In this document: positions 25,948-47,065 of the stretch, piece by piece
Layout of the letters: every line of letters begins with the position of its first letter
Position numbering within the stretch: the stretch's first letter is position 1
From: Streptomyces sp. NBC_01428
GTDB lineage: Bacteria > Actinomycetota > Actinomycetes > Streptomycetales > Streptomycetaceae
Direction of reading: 5' to 3'
Assembly: GCF_036231965.1 (NCBI RefSeq)
Contig: NZ_CP109499.1
Span: 8,990,001-9,054,000 of the forward strand
Length of the DNA stretch: 64,000 bases
The notes under the pieces: generated by a model
Database searches by the model: none
What the model was told of the DNA's origin: nothing
What the model saw: the letters and a program-made list of their open reading frames with translations, nothing else
Program-made: the position numbers and the translations under genes

Positions 25948-27194
25948 GACTGACGCCGGGTCCCGCGCGCGACATCGACCTCGATGCCGTCGACCTGTTC
26001 GACCTGGACCTCTACACGTCCGGCGACCCGCACCCCGTGTGGGACCTGATGCGCGCCAAGGCGCCCCTGCACCACCAGGTGCTGCCCGACGGACGGGAGT
26101 TCTGGTCGGTCACCCGCTACGAGGACGTGTGCCGTGTCCTGGGCGACCACCGCGAGTTCACCTCCGAACGCGGCACCGTCCCCACCCACCTCGGGCAGGA
26201 CGACGTCGCCGCCGGCGTGCTGATGACCTCCACCGACCCGCCCCGGCACACCGAGGTCCGCAGGCCGCTGGGCTCCAAGCTCACCGCCCGCGCCGTCCGC
26301 TCCTGGGAGGACTCCATCCGCCGGACGGTGGTGCGCTTCCTCGAACCGGCCCTGGACGGCGAGGTGTTCGACCTCGCCGAGCGCGCCCTGCTCCTCCCGG
26401 CGATCGTCACCGGACCGCTGCTGGGCATCCCGGACAAGGACTGGGCCGAACTCGTCCAGCTGACCGCGATGGTCACCGCCCCCTCGGACCCGCACTTCCA
26501 ACTGGGCAGCGAGGCCGCCACCCTGGCCATCTCCCACCACGAACTCGTCACCTACGTCACCGAGTGGGTCAAACGCCGCCGGGCCTCCGGCGACCAGGAC
26601 GACAGCCTGCTCCACCACCTGATGAGCGTCCGCCCGGGCGGCGCACCGCTGAGCGACGAGGAGATCGCCCTCGACGGCTACAGCATCCTGCTGGGCGCCA
26701 ACGTGACGACCCCGCACACCGTCTCGGGCACCGTGCAGGCCCTCATCGAGCGGCCCGAACAGTTCGACAAGGCCCAGGCCGACCCGACGCTGATCCCCAA
26801 CCTCGTCGAGGAAGGGCTGCGCTGGACCTCGGCCGCCTGCAACTTCATGCGCTACGCCGTCACCGACGTCCCCATAGCGGGCGGCATCATCCCCGCCGGC
26901 GCCGCGGTCGTCGCCTGGATCGGATCGGCCAACCGGGACGCCTCCCAGTTCCCCGACCCGCACACCTTCGACATCACCCGCCCCAACGCCAAACGCCAGG
27001 TCGCCTTCGGCTTCGGCCCGCACTTCTGCATCGGCGCACCGCTGGCCCGCCTGACCCTGCGCGTCTTCTTCGAGGAACTCCTCGACCGGTTCGCCTCCCT
27101 CGACCTCGCCGGCGAACCGGAACACCTGCGCTCCTACTTCATCGCCGGCATGACCCACCTGCCCATCGCCGCCCAGAAACGGCCCACCCCATGA
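25944..27194 (+). CDS. Cytochrome P450, probable beta-hydroxylase of a PCP-bound amino acid
   Basis: A 416-residue soluble bacterial P450. It has the ExxR motif (EEGLR), the heme loop FGFGPHFCIG with the thiolate ligand Cys362, and an I-helix segment GANVTT (251-256). In that segment the usual acidic residue before Thr is Val, which is uncommon and may mark a P450 family working on carrier-bound substrates. It overlaps the PCP gene upstream and the thioesterase-fold gene downstream by ATGA junctions. The three proteins are therefore likely made in equal amounts and act on one intermediate. The substrate is most likely leucine or a similar aliphatic amino acid on the upstream PCP; this is from context only. 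Confidence 0.9.
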   Translation: MRLTPGPARDIDLDAVDLFDLDLYTSGDPHPVWDLMRAKAPLHHQVLPDGREFWSVTRYEDVCRVLGDHREFTSERGTVPTHLGQDDVAAGVLMTSTDPPRHTEVRRPLGSKLTARAVRSWEDSIRRTVVRFLEPALDGEVFDLAERALLLPAIVTGPLLGIPDKDWAELVQLTAMVTAPSDPHFQLGSEAATLAISHHELVTYVTEWVKRRRASGDQDDSLLHHLMSVRPGGAPLSDEEIALDGYSILLGANVTTPHTVSGTVQALIERPEQFDKAQADPTLIPNLVEEGLRWTSAACNFMRYAVTDVPIAGGIIPAGAAVVAWIGSANRDASQFPDPHTFDITRPNAKRQVAFGFGPHFCIGAPLARLTLRVFFEELLDRFASLDLAGEPEHLRSYFIAGMTHLPIAAQKRPTP

Positions 27195-27940
27195 CCGCCG
27201 CCCCCGCCACCGCCCCCTCACCGTGGTTCGTGCGGCCCCCCGCACCCCCCGTACCCGGCGGGCCGGCCACCCGCCTGTTCTGCCTGCCCTTCTCCGGCTC
27301 CGGGGCCTCCGCCTTCAGCGCCTGGCCGGCCACCGTCGGCGACGCCGAGGTCTGCCCCGTGCAGTTCCCCGGCCGCGAGAACCGCCTGGCCCACCCCCAC
27401 TACGGCACCTACGAGCAGCTCGCCGCCTCCCTCGTCGACGCCCTCACCCCCCTGCTGGACACCCCGTTCGCGTTCTTCGGGCACTGCGCGGGCGCCCTGC
27501 CCGCCTACGAGAGCGTCCTGCTGCTGGCCGAACTCGGCCTGCCCACCCCGCAGTGCCTGTTCGTGTCGGGCCAGCCCGCCCCCCACGAGGCCGCCCGCGA
27601 CCGGATGCTCTCCCTGACCGACGACGAACTGCGCACCGAACTGGAGACGTTCCTGCGCGGCCGGGGCATCGAACCCCGCCCCGACATGATCGACATGGGC
27701 ATGTTCGTCCTGCTGCGCGACCACGCCGCCGCAGGCGCCTACCGGCGCACCGAACCCGCCCGCGTCGACTGCCCCGTCGTCGTCCTGCACTGGAGCCAGG
27801 ACGAGGACGTCAGCCTCGAAGACCTCCAGGGCTGGCGCCACTACGCCGACTCGGTCGAGATCCGGGTCGTCGAGGGCGGCCACTACGACTTCATGGACGC
27901 GCCGCAGGACCTGCTCACCACACTCGCCCGCGGACGATGA
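27191..27940 (+). CDS. Thioesterase-fold protein with Cys nucleophile, candidate aminoacyl shuttle
   Basis: A 249-residue member of the type II thioesterase family with the early FSGSG segment, a nucleophile elbow reading FGHCAGA (Cys99 in place of Ser), an acidic region WSQDED and a catalytic His in EGGHYDF. Ser-to-Cys at this place is known in aminoacyl transferases such as SyrC and CmaE, which move an aminoacyl group from one carrier protein to another rather than hydrolysing it. The gene overlaps the P450 gene by ATGA. The parsimonious reading is transfer of the hydroxylated amino acid from the free PCP to the NRPS module at 47066-50302, whose own A domain is dead. Hydrolytic release of the free amino acid is the alternative. 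Confidence 0.85.
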   Translation: MTAAPATAPSPWFVRPPAPPVPGGPATRLFCLPFSGSGASAFSAWPATVGDAEVCPVQFPGRENRLAHPHYGTYEQLAASLVDALTPLLDTPFAFFGHCAGALPAYESVLLLAELGLPTPQCLFVSGQPAPHEAARDRMLSLTDDELRTELETFLRGRGIEPRPDMIDMGMFVLLRDHAAAGAYRRTEPARVDCPVVVLHWSQDEDVSLEDLQGWRHYADSVEIRVVEGGHYDFMDAPQDLLTTLARGR

Positions 27941-27993
27941 ACGCGCCGCGGCCCGGCGCGGGCCGTGCGCCGAGGCAACCGGAAGGGATACGT

Positions 27994-30900
27994 ATGAGTG
28001 GCACAGCCACTGCCATCGCCGTCATCGGGATGTCGTGCCGCTTCCCCGGCGTCGACGGCCTGGACGCCTTCTGGCGCCTGCTGACCGAGGGCGAGTCGAC
28101 CCTGGGAACGTTCCCCCCGCAGCGGGCGGCCGACGCCCGCCCCTTCCCTGCCGGCCACCCGGACGCCGACACCCTCACCACGGGCTCGTTCTTCGACGCC
28201 GTCGACGGCTTCGACACCGACTTCTTCACCACCGGCGCGGCCGAGGCCGCGGCCATGGACCCCGCCCAGCGGCTGGGACTCGAACTGGCCTGGGAGGCCG
28301 TCGAGGACGCCCGCATCCCCGCCCACGCGCTCGCCGGCCGCGACATCGACGTCGTCGTGGGCAGCGCACCCTCCGGCTACGAACTGCTGCGCACCCTCTC
28401 CGGCGCCGACCGTGACGACCACTACGCCGCGCTCGGCTCCAGCGGTGCTCTGATCGCCAACCGGATCTCCGCCCTGTTCGACGTGCGCGGCCTGAGCGTG
28501 TGCGCGGACTCCGGCCAGTCCTCCTCCCTGGTGTCGCTGGCCCTGGCATGCGACCGGATCGCCGCCGGCGCCGTCGACATGGCGATCGCCGGCGGCGTGC
28601 ACCTGATCGTCGACCCGCAGGCGGGACTCGGCCTGGCGAACCTGGGCGCCCTGTCACCCGAGGGACGCTGCTTCACCTTCGACGAACGCGCCGGCGGCTT
28701 CGCCCGCGGCGAGGGCGGCGCGTTCGTCGTCCTCAAACGCCTCGACCTCGCCGTCGCCGACGGCGACCCCGTCCACGCCGTGGTCCGCGGCTGGGGCGTG
28801 AGCAGCGGCGGAGCCTCGACCCGGATGCCCGACCCCAGCCCCGAAGGACAGGCCGCCGCCATCCGCGCCGCCCTGCGGCGCGCGGACATCGACTTCGACA
28901 GCGTGGACTACGTCGAGGCCCACGGCACCGGCACCCGGCTCGGCGACCCGGCCGAGATCGCCGGCCTGCGCGCGGTGTCCGAACACAGCGGCCGCAGCCG
29001 CCCCCTGGTCGTCGGCTCGGTGAAGACCAACGTCGGACACCTGGAGCCGGCCGCGGGCATCACCGGCCTGGTCAAGACGGCACTGTGCGTGGAGCGCGGC
29101 CACCTGGTGGCCAGCCTCAACTTCCGCACCCCCAACCCCGCCATCCCCGACTTCCTCGACGACTTCGAGGTCCTCTCGGCCCCCCGGCCCTGGCCCGGCA
29201 CACCCGGCCGGCCGCGCCGCGCCGGCGTGTCCGCGTTCGGCATGGGCGGCACCAACGCCCACGTCATCCTCGAACAGGCCCCCACCCCGGCCCCCGCACC
29301 CCAACTCCCCGCCAACGAGGAGGACATGAGCCCGGCGGGCGGCTTGGGGACACTCCCGTGGGTGCTGTCCGCCCGCACGCCGCAGGCCCTCGCCGAACAG
29401 GCGGCCCGCCTGCGCGACCACGTGGCCGCCGACCCCTCGCTCAGCGCCGCCGACGTGGGCCACTCGCTGCTCGCCACCCGGGCACGGTTCGAGCACCGCG
29501 CCGTGGTCCTGGGCGAGAGCCGCCAGGAAGCACTGGAGGGCCTGGCCCTGCTCGCCGCCGGCGCCGCCGCGGCCCGCACGGTCCGCGGCACGGCGAGCGG
29601 CGCGAGGGGCCCGGTCGTCTTCGTCTTCCCCGGCCAGGGATCCCAGTGGCCCGCCATGGGCAGACAGCTCTACACGCAGTCACAGGTCTTCGCCCGCTCG
29701 ATCGACGCCTGCGCCAAGGCTCTTGAGCCGTTCGTGGACTGGTCGCTGGTGGACGTCGTGACCGGCGCGCCGTCGGCCGCCCCGCTGGAGCGGGTGGACG
29801 TCGTCCAGCCGGCCCTGTTCGCGATGATGGTGTCGCTGGCCGAACTGTGGCGCTCCCTCGGTGTGGTCCCCGACGCCGTGATCGGGCACTCCCAGGGCGA
29901 GATCGCCGCGGCCTGCGTCTCGGGCGCCCTCACACTGGACGACGCGGCACGCGTCGTCGCCCTGCGCAGCCAGGCGCTGAAGGCACTGGCCGGACTCGGC
30001 GGGATGAGCGCGGTCGCCGCCCCCCGGGCCTGGGTCCAGGAACGGCTGGAGCACTGGCCGGGCCGGCTGTCGACGGCCGCCGTCAACGGGCCCGCGTCCG
30101 TGGTGATCTCCGGGGACGACGAGGCACTCGACCAGTTCGCCGCCGAGGCCGCCGCCGACGGGGTCCGGGTGCGACGGGTCAAGGTCGACTACGCCTCCCA
30201 CTCCCACCACGTCGAACGCATCCGGGAACACCTCCTCGCCGACACCGCGGGCATCGCACCGCGGGAGGCGGCGGTCACCTTCCACTCCACGGTCACCGCG
30301 ACCGCCCTGGACACCCGCACCCTGGACGGCTCCTACTGGTACGACAACCTGCGCTCGCAGGTCCGCTTCGCCGACGTCGTCGACACCCTGATGCGCGAAC
30401 CCGGCGCGGTGTTCGTCGAGGTCAGCCCGCACCCCGTGCTCCAGGTGGCGATGGAGGAGGCCGCGGACACGCTGGTGGCCCCGCCGCTGCTGGCGAGCAC
30501 CCTGCACCGCCGCGACGGCAGCGCCGCAACGGTGCTGGCCTCCCTGGCCCAACTCCACGTGCGGGGTGTGCCGGTGAACTGGACGCCCGCGTTCGCCGGA
30601 CACCGCCCGCGCACCGTCCCCCTGCCCTCCTACCCCTTCCAGCGCCGCCGGTACTGGCTGACCGCCCCCGACGGCCCGGACGGCCCCGGCATCCCGGCGG
30701 CCGCCGCACCCGCCCCGGGCACCAGGACCGCGGACCTCACCTCGCAGGCGGCGGTACTGGCCCTGGTGTGCGCCGAGACGGCGGCCCTGCTGGGCGTCAA
30801 GGACGCGGGCATCACGGGCGCCGACATCGCGGCCCGCCCCGAGGACACCTTCAAGGCGCTGGGCTTCGACTCCGCGATGGCGGTGGGCCTGCGCGGCCGG

Positions 30901-31146
30901 CTCGCCGCGGCGGCGGGCCTGCGCCTGCCGGCCACCGTCGCGTTCACCTACCCCACCGCGCACGCGCTCGCCCGCCACCTCTTCACCCTGCTGCAGCCGC
31001 AGACGCCCGCCGCCCCGCGGCCGGACACGCAGCCGCCGGCGGCCGAGGAGACGCGGCAGGCCCCGGATGTGCCGGACGTGCCGGGCGGGCCGCAGAGCGG
31101 CAGTGACGACGATCTGTACGCGCTGATCGAGCGCGGATACGTGTAG
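27994..31146 (+). CDS. Type I PKS loading module: KSQ-AT-ACP
   Basis: A 1050-residue loading protein. The KS active-site motif reads DSGQSSS, with Gln175 where extending KS domains have Cys. This KSQ form decarboxylates the malonyl-type group on the ACP to make the starter. The two KS His motifs (EAHGTGT, NVGH) are present. The AT has GHSQGE (Ser633) and YASH (733-736), the signature for methylmalonyl-CoA, so the starter is predicted to be propionyl. The ACP Ser is residue 960 (GFDSAMA). The C-terminus is short and acidic (SDDDLYALIERGY), typical of a docking end. The ATG at 27994 follows GGAAGGGA. It lies 53 bp after the thioesterase-fold gene, and the next PKS follows in the same direction. 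Confidence 0.95.
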   Translation: MSGTATAIAVIGMSCRFPGVDGLDAFWRLLTEGESTLGTFPPQRAADARPFPAGHPDADTLTTGSFFDAVDGFDTDFFTTGAAEAAAMDPAQRLGLELAWEAVEDARIPAHALAGRDIDVVVGSAPSGYELLRTLSGADRDDHYAALGSSGALIANRISALFDVRGLSVCADSGQSSSLVSLALACDRIAAGAVDMAIAGGVHLIVDPQAGLGLANLGALSPEGRCFTFDERAGGFARGEGGAFVVLKRLDLAVADGDPVHAVVRGWGVSSGGASTRMPDPSPEGQAAAIRAALRRADIDFDSVDYVEAHGTGTRLGDPAEIAGLRAVSEHSGRSRPLVVGSVKTNVGHLEPAAGITGLVKTALCVERGHLVASLNFRTPNPAIPDFLDDFEVLSAPRPWPGTPGRPRRAGVSAFGMGGTNAHVILEQAPTPAPAPQLPANEEDMSPAGGLGTLPWVLSARTPQALAEQAARLRDHVAADPSLSAADVGHSLLATRARFEHRAVVLGESRQEALEGLALLAAGAAAARTVRGTASGARGPVVFVFPGQGSQWPAMGRQLYTQSQVFARSIDACAKALEPFVDWSLVDVVTGAPSAAPLERVDVVQPALFAMMVSLAELWRSLGVVPDAVIGHSQGEIAAACVSGALTLDDAARVVALRSQALKALAGLGGMSAVAAPRAWVQERLEHWPGRLSTAAVNGPASVVISGDDEALDQFAAEAAADGVRVRRVKVDYASHSHHVERIREHLLADTAGIAPREAAVTFHSTVTATALDTRTLDGSYWYDNLRSQVRFADVVDTLMREPGAVFVEVSPHPVLQVAMEEAADTLVAPPLLASTLHRRDGSAATVLASLAQLHVRGVPVNWTPAFAGHRPRTVPLPSYPFQRRRYWLTAPDGPDGPGIPAAAAPAPGTRTADLTSQAAVLALVCAETAALLGVKDAGITGADIAARPEDTFKALGFDSAMAVGLRGRLAAAAGLRLPATVAFTYPTAHALARHLFTLLQPQTPAAPRPDTQPPAAEETRQAPDVPDVPGGPQSGSDDDLYALIERGYV

Positions 31147-31185
31147 CAACACCGTTCGTATTGGCAACTGTTGGGGGAGGCCCTG

Positions 31186-36921
<5,736 letters not shown>

Positions 36922-36930
36922 GGGAGAGCG

Positions 36931-43562
<6,632 letters not shown>

Positions 43563-43566
<4 letters not shown>

Positions 43567-46500
43567 CGGACATGACCACCAACCCCGCAGAGCGCACAGC
43601 GGACGGCGCCGACCGGGTCCAGCGGGCCCTGCGCACCCTGCTGGAGGAACGCGACCGGCTCCGGCAGGAGAACGACGCCCTCAAGGCCGGCCACGGCGAG
43701 CCCATCGCCGTCGTCGCCATGGCCTGCCGCTACCCCGGAGACGTGTCGAGCCCCGAGGACCTGTGGGAGGTGATCCACGAGGGCCGCGACGTCGTCGGCG
43801 CGTTCCCCACCGACCGCGGCTGGCGCGACGTCTACGACCCCGACCCCGACACCGTCGGCACCTCCTACGTCCGCCACGGCGGGTTCCTGTCCGACGTCGC
43901 CGGATTCGACGCGGACTTCTTCGGCATCAGCCCCCGCGAGGCCCTCGCCACCGACCCGCAGCAGCGCCTGCTCCTGGAGACCTCCTGGGAGGCCTTCGAG
44001 CGGGCCGGCATCGTCCCCGCCACCGTGCGCGGCACCGACGTCGGCGTGTTCACCGGCGTCAGCTCCTCCGAGTACGGCTCCCGCTTCCTGGAAGGGCAGA
44101 AGAACGGCCTGGAGGGCTACGTCCTGCACGGCAGCACCCTCAGCGTCGCCTCCGGCCGCGTCGCCTACGAGATGGGCCTGACCGGACCGGCCCTGTCCGT
44201 GGACACCGCCTGCTCCTCCTCCCTGGTCGCCCTGCACCTGGCGGCACAGTCCCTGCGGGCGGGGGAGTGCTCCCTGGCGCTGGCGGGCGGCGCCCTGGTG
44301 ATGTCGACGACCGAACTGTTCGTGGAGTTCTCCCGCCAGAAGGGCCTGGCCCCCGACGGCCGCTGCAAGTCCTTCGCCGCCGGCGCGGACGGCACCGGCT
44401 GGGCCGAGGGCGTGGGCGTGCTCCTGCTGGAGAAACTGTCCGACGCCCGCCGCAACGGCCACCCCGTCCTCGCCGTCGTCGCCGGCTCCGCCGTCAACCA
44501 GGACGGCGCCAGCAACGGCCTGACCGCCCCCAACGGCCGCGCCCAGGAGAACGTCATCCGCAAGGCGCTGGCGAACGCCCGGGTCAGCGCCCGCGAGGTC
44601 GACCTGGTCGAGGCGCACGGCACCGGAACCGTCCTCGGCGACCCCATCGAGGCGGGCGCCCTGCTGGCCGCCTACGGCCAGGACCGCGAGCCGGGCCGGC
44701 CCCTGTGGCTGGGATCGCTGAAGTCGAACATGGGCCACGCCCAGGCCGCCGCCGGCGTCGCCTCCGTCATCAAGGCCGTCCAGGCCATCCGCCACCGCCA
44801 TCTGCCCCGCACCCTGCACGTGGACGCCCCCTCCCCGCACGTGGACTGGACCGCGGCCGGCGTCGAACTGCTCACCCGGGGACGCCGATGGGACAAGCCC
44901 CAGGGCCCGCGGCGCGCCGGGGTGTCGTCGTTCGGCGTGAGCGGCACCAACGTGCACGTGATCCTGGAGGAAGCCCCCGAGGACAGCGAACCGGCCCCGC
45001 ACAGCGAACCGGCCCCGCAGCCAGGCCGCGGCGCACGGGCCGACGCGCAGAGCGGGCCCGCCCCGGCCGCGGGCGTCGCGGGCGGCCTGGTGCCCTGGGT
45101 GGTGTCCGCCAAGAGTGCGGCGGCCCTCGAACAGCAGGCGGCCAGACTGCGCGACGCCACCGCCGCCGACACCGGCGTGGACCTCGCCGCCGTCGGCTGG
45201 TCGCTGCTGTCCAGCCGCTCACGCTTCGAGCACCGCGCGGTCGTCCTGGGCCGCACCCGCGCCGAACTCCTCGACGGCCTCACCTCCCTGAGCCGGGGCC
45301 AGGACAGCCCCGGCGTGGTCCGCGGCCGCGCGGGCACCCCCGGCGGCACCGTCTTCGTCTTCCCCGGACAGGGCTCGCAGTGGGTGGGCATGGGACGCCG
45401 GCTCTACGACACCTTCCCCGCCTTCGCCCACTGCCTCGACGCGTGCGCCGAGGCCCTCGCCGAGTGGACCGACTGGTCCCTGCTGGACGTGCTGCGCGCC
45501 ACCGACGGCGCACCGGGACTGGACCGGGTGGACGTCCTGCAGCCGGCCCTGTTCTCCGTCATGGTGTCGCTCGCCGCCCTGTGGCGGTCCTGGGGCGTGG
45601 AACCGGCCGCGGTGATCGGCCACAGCCAGGGCGAGATAGCCGCCGCCCACGTGTGCGGCGCACTGTCCCTGCGCGACGCCACGAAGATCGTGGCCCTGCG
45701 CAGCAAGGCACTGGTGGACCTGATCGGACACGGCGCGATGGCCTCGGTCGCCGCACCGGAACAGACCGTCCAGGAGAAGATCGCGCCCTGGAGCGGCCAG
45801 GTGAGCGTCGCCGTCGTCAACGGGCCCCGCTCCGTGGTGGTCTCCGGAGAGCCGGAGGCCCTGGACGAGTTCATCGAGAAGATGAACGCCGAAGGCACCC
45901 AGGCCCGCAGGATCTCCGTCGACTACGCCTCCCACTCCCACCACGTGACCCGCGTCCGCGAGCAGGTGCTGGGCCCGCTCACCGACCTGACCCCCAGGAC
46001 ATCGACGGTGCCCTTCTGCTCCACCCTGTACGGCGAGGTCATCGACACCACCCGGCTGAACGCCGGCTACTGGTACGACAACCTCCGCGAAAAGGTCCAA
46101 TTCGCCACATCGGTACGGAAGGTGGCCGACGACGGGTTCCGCGTGTTCATCGAGATGAGCCCGCACCCCGTCCTGACCGTCCCGGTGCAGGAGAGCGTCG
46201 AGGACCTCGACGACGCACTCGTCCTGTCCTCGATCCGCCGCAACCGCGACGAGGTCGCCTCCGTCGTCGCCAACCTCGCCCAACTCCACGTCCAGGGCGG
46301 CCCGGCGGACCTCACCCCCCTCTTCGGGACCCGCCACCGGGTCGACCTGCCCACCTACGCCTTCCAGCACCGGCGGTACTGGCTCGACTCCACCCGCACC
46401 ACCACCGCCGAGACCGCCGCCCCCGAGGACACCCCGTCCGCACCGCCCGCCGGCGAGCCGCCCGTCCCCCTGCCGCAACGGCTCGCCGCCCTCCCCGAAA

Positions 46501-46760
46501 AGGAGGCGGGCGCCGTCCTGCTGGACCACGTCCTGGAGAAGGTCGCCGTCGTCCTCGGACACGCCTCCGGCCAACTCGTGGGCCCCGACCAGGAGTTCAA
46601 GGAACTCGGCTTCGACTCCCTGCTCTCGGCGGAACTCAGCAAACGCCTGACCGCCTCCACCGGACTCAAACTGCGGGCGAACATGGTGCTGCGCCACCCC
46701 TCGCCCCGCCGCGTCACCGGCCACGTCCTGTCCCTGCTGGCCACCCGCGAACCGAGCTGA
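43563..46760 (+). CDS. Type I PKS extension module without reduction: KS-AT(methylmalonyl)-ACP
   Basis: A 1065-residue minimal module. The ATG at 43563 overlaps the stop of the previous PKS. An N-terminal coiled coil (RALRTLLEERDRLRQEND) provides docking. KS has Cys217 (DTACSSS). AT has GHSQGE (Ser688) and YASH (788-791), indicating methylmalonyl-CoA. ACP Ser is 1019. No KR is present, so a beta-keto, alpha-methyl thioester leaves this module. As the last PKS before an NRPS module that starts with a C domain, it should hand its chain to an amine. Its final 16 codons and stop are the first copy of a 61-bp perfect tandem triplication (46711-46893), so the C-terminus may vary between strains. 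Confidence 0.95.
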
Positions 46761-46893
46761 ACCACCCCGCCGCGTCACCGGCCACGTCCTGTCCCTGCTG
46801 GCCACCCGCGAACCGAGCTGAACCACCCCGCCGCGTCACCGGCCACGTCCTGTCCCTGCTGGCCACCCGCGAACCGAGCTGAACCACCCCGCC
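46711..46893. repeat. Three perfect tandem copies of a 61-bp unit at the end of the PKS gene
   Basis: Copies at 46711-46771, 46772-46832 and 46833-46893 are identical in all 61 positions, and 7 bp upstream (46704-46710) match the unit's end. The first copy encodes the last residues of the PKS (RVTGHVLSLLATREPS) and its stop; copies 2 and 3 are untranslated duplicates. Because 61 is not a multiple of three, only the first copy's stop is used in frame. Confidence 0.95.
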
Positions 46894-46912
46894 GGGCGCC
46901 CCCGCGCCCGGC
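46891..46912. terminator. GC-rich hairpin after the PKS operon
   Basis: GCCGGGCGC (46891-46899) and GCGCCCGGC (46904-46912) form a 9-bp perfect stem with a 4-nt loop directly after the tandem repeat, and immediately before the operator-like palindrome at 46919. It is placed to end the PKS transcript ahead of a new promoter. Confidence 0.65.
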
Positions 46913-46918
46913 GGGAGC

Positions 46919-46934
46919 GTCCCGCCGGCGGGAC
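46919..46934. promoter_or_regulatory. Perfect 16-bp palindrome, candidate cluster operator (copy 4)
   Basis: GTCCCGCCGGCGGGAC once more, 131 bp upstream of the ATG of the NRPS module at 47066, in the 305-bp gap after the PKS stop. Apart from the repeat, the hairpin and this site, the gap holds no gene. Confidence 0.7.
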
Positions 46935-47065
46935 ACCGCAAGCACCACCGCGGCCCCCGCCCGCCGGGCACCCGGGTGCATTGAACGGCTGTGTCACTTC
47001 CCCGACAGTGGGGGTGATCTGCGAAATCCTCCGATTCGGGCCTGTTTGCTGAGGGGTTGATCTGT

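Noticed and set aside
27191..27940. Cys99 of the thioesterase-fold protein as a sequencing error for Ser
   Set aside because: TGC to a Ser codon would need one base change, so error cannot be excluded. But the surrounding bases are clean, and Cys members with transfer activity are known and fit the context, so it is taken at face value.
46704..46893. Tandem repeat as a CRISPR array
   Set aside because: The 61-bp units are contiguous without variable spacers and include coding sequence of the PKS; no cas genes are present.
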